Translations under genes and position numbers: made by a program | Part shown: positions 63,851 through 64,000 of the stretch, in pieces | Layout: every line of letters begins with the position of its first letter | How positions within the stretch are numbered: the first letter of the stretch is position 1 | Notes under the pieces: generated by a model | Databases searched by the model: none | Told to the model about the DNA's origin: nothing | What the model saw: the letters and a program-made list of their open reading frames with translations, nothing else | Assembly: GCA_017394835.1 (NCBI GenBank) | Contig: JAFPXD010000057.1 | Coordinates: 80,307-144,306 of the forward strand | Direction of reading: 5' to 3' | DNA: 64,000 bases | Source: Clostridia bacterium | GTDB lineage: Bacteria; Bacillota; Clostridia; Christensenellales; CAG-138

Positions 63851-64000
63851 ATGAGATTGGACAACGCGTATTTTATTACTGGTACGGCCTATGCAGGCAA
63901 ATCAACGATGATAAAACTGCTTGCAAAGAAATATGATGGCATCCTGTGTGAAGAAAACTATCACGATCAGCTATTGCCAGAGTTGGACAGTGCAGAGTTC
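63851..64000 (+). CDS. P-loop NTP-binding protein (N-terminal 50 residues; cut by the right edge)
   Basis: An ATG opens a frame with FITGTAYAGKSTMIKLLAKK, a Walker A motif (Gly-x4-Gly-Lys-Ser) at about residues 10-17, followed by an acidic stretch CEENYHDQLLPEL. This looks like a small nucleoside-kinase-like or AAA-type P-loop protein. Only the first 50 codons are visible. Codon use is AT-rich like that of the CPBP gene. Confidence 0.7.
   Translation, partial: MRLDNAYFITGTAYAGKSTMIKLLAKKYDGILCEENYHDQLLPELDSAEF

Larger units (their letters stand above)
62955..64000. other. AT-rich segment beginning right after the rRNA methyltransferase gene
   Basis: Composition shifts sharply: A/T-rich codons such as ATA, AAA, TTT and GAT prevail and the GC-rich codon use of the left 63 kb stops. 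No integrase, transposase or att-like repeat is visible within the window, so horizontal origin is inferred from composition only. Confidence 0.55.

Overview
The window looks like a chromosomal segment of an endospore-forming member of the Clostridia (Bacillota). The evidence is a spoIVA gene and a SipL-type gene (SPOCS/DUF3794 plus LysM), a dnaG-rpoD pair, murB-rapZ-whiA, an ecfA1-ecfA2-ecfT-truA cluster, asp23-fakA-recG, a Firmicutes-type class II glycyl-tRNA synthetase, pyruvate phosphate dikinase and a butyrate-forming ptb/buk pair. Base composition is moderately GC-rich and uniform up to about 62,950; the last kilobase is clearly AT-richer. I found no rRNA, tRNA, CRISPR array, transposase, phage or replication-origin signal.

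Layout. 1-6153 (minus): a tightly spaced six-gene envelope operon from one promoter, with an L,D-transpeptidase, an SH3b plus VanX-type dipeptidase lipoprotein, a small lipoprotein, an MBOAT O-acyltransferase, its AlgJ/AlgX-like partner, and a DUF885 lipoprotein cut by the left edge. 6186-10526 (plus): DUF512 radical-SAM protein, der, spoIVA. 10558-19272 (minus): murB, rapZ, whiA, dnaE, pfkA, an acyltransferase-like protein and a small cytosolic protein, probably one long transcript. 19302-22167: a linker-rich lipoprotein and a divergent acyltransferase-3 membrane protein. 22204-29459 (minus): prmA, rsmE, mtaB, hinT, a ClpC-like ATPase, and a glycerate kinase with an extra N-terminal domain. 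29467-32339 (plus): sipL, a GNAT enzyme and an Ntn hydrolase. 32339-34641: tspO divergent from rpmB-glyQS. 34668-36894 (minus): SDR, YitT-family protein, GNAT. 36983-39710 (minus): ppdK. 39795-45231 (plus): dnaG-rpoD, then an ECF sigma factor with a membrane partner. 45248-46363 (minus): Dabb protein and nucleoside phosphorylase. 46418-49578: class A PBP converging on an anchored protein. 49573-53579 (minus): ptb, M13 peptidase, buk. 53646-62954 (plus): ecfA1-ecfA2-ecfT, a small membrane protein, truA, asp23, fakA, recG, an RlmD/RumA-type methyltransferase. 62955-64000: AT-rich stretch with a CPBP protease-like protein and the start of a P-loop protein.

The genes fall into a few themes. Envelope building: murB, the class A PBP, the L,D-transpeptidase, two kinds of O-acyltransferase and several lipoproteins with Pro/Thr/Ala linkers. 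Sporulation: SpoIVA and SipL, which form the base of the coat in Clostridia and here share a similar sigma-E-like promoter. Core information processing: dnaE, dnaG, rpoD, recG, glyQS, rpmB and RNA/protein-modifying enzymes. Fermentation: pfkA, ppdK, ptb, buk.

Points I consider most worth a second look: a full consensus match to a sigma-H promoter before dnaG-rpoD; a ClpC homologue whose second AAA+ domain has lost its Walker B acidic residues; a consensus sigma-A promoter lying inside a terminator-like hairpin (31,011-31,063); a PBP gene with no terminator at its convergent 3' end but one 840 bp further on, past the opposing gene; an acyltransferase lacking its catalytic histidine; and conserved gene strings missing members (no glmR between rapZ and whiA; no gpsA/plsY between der and spoIVA). 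All family calls were made by eye from translated sequence, with no database search.
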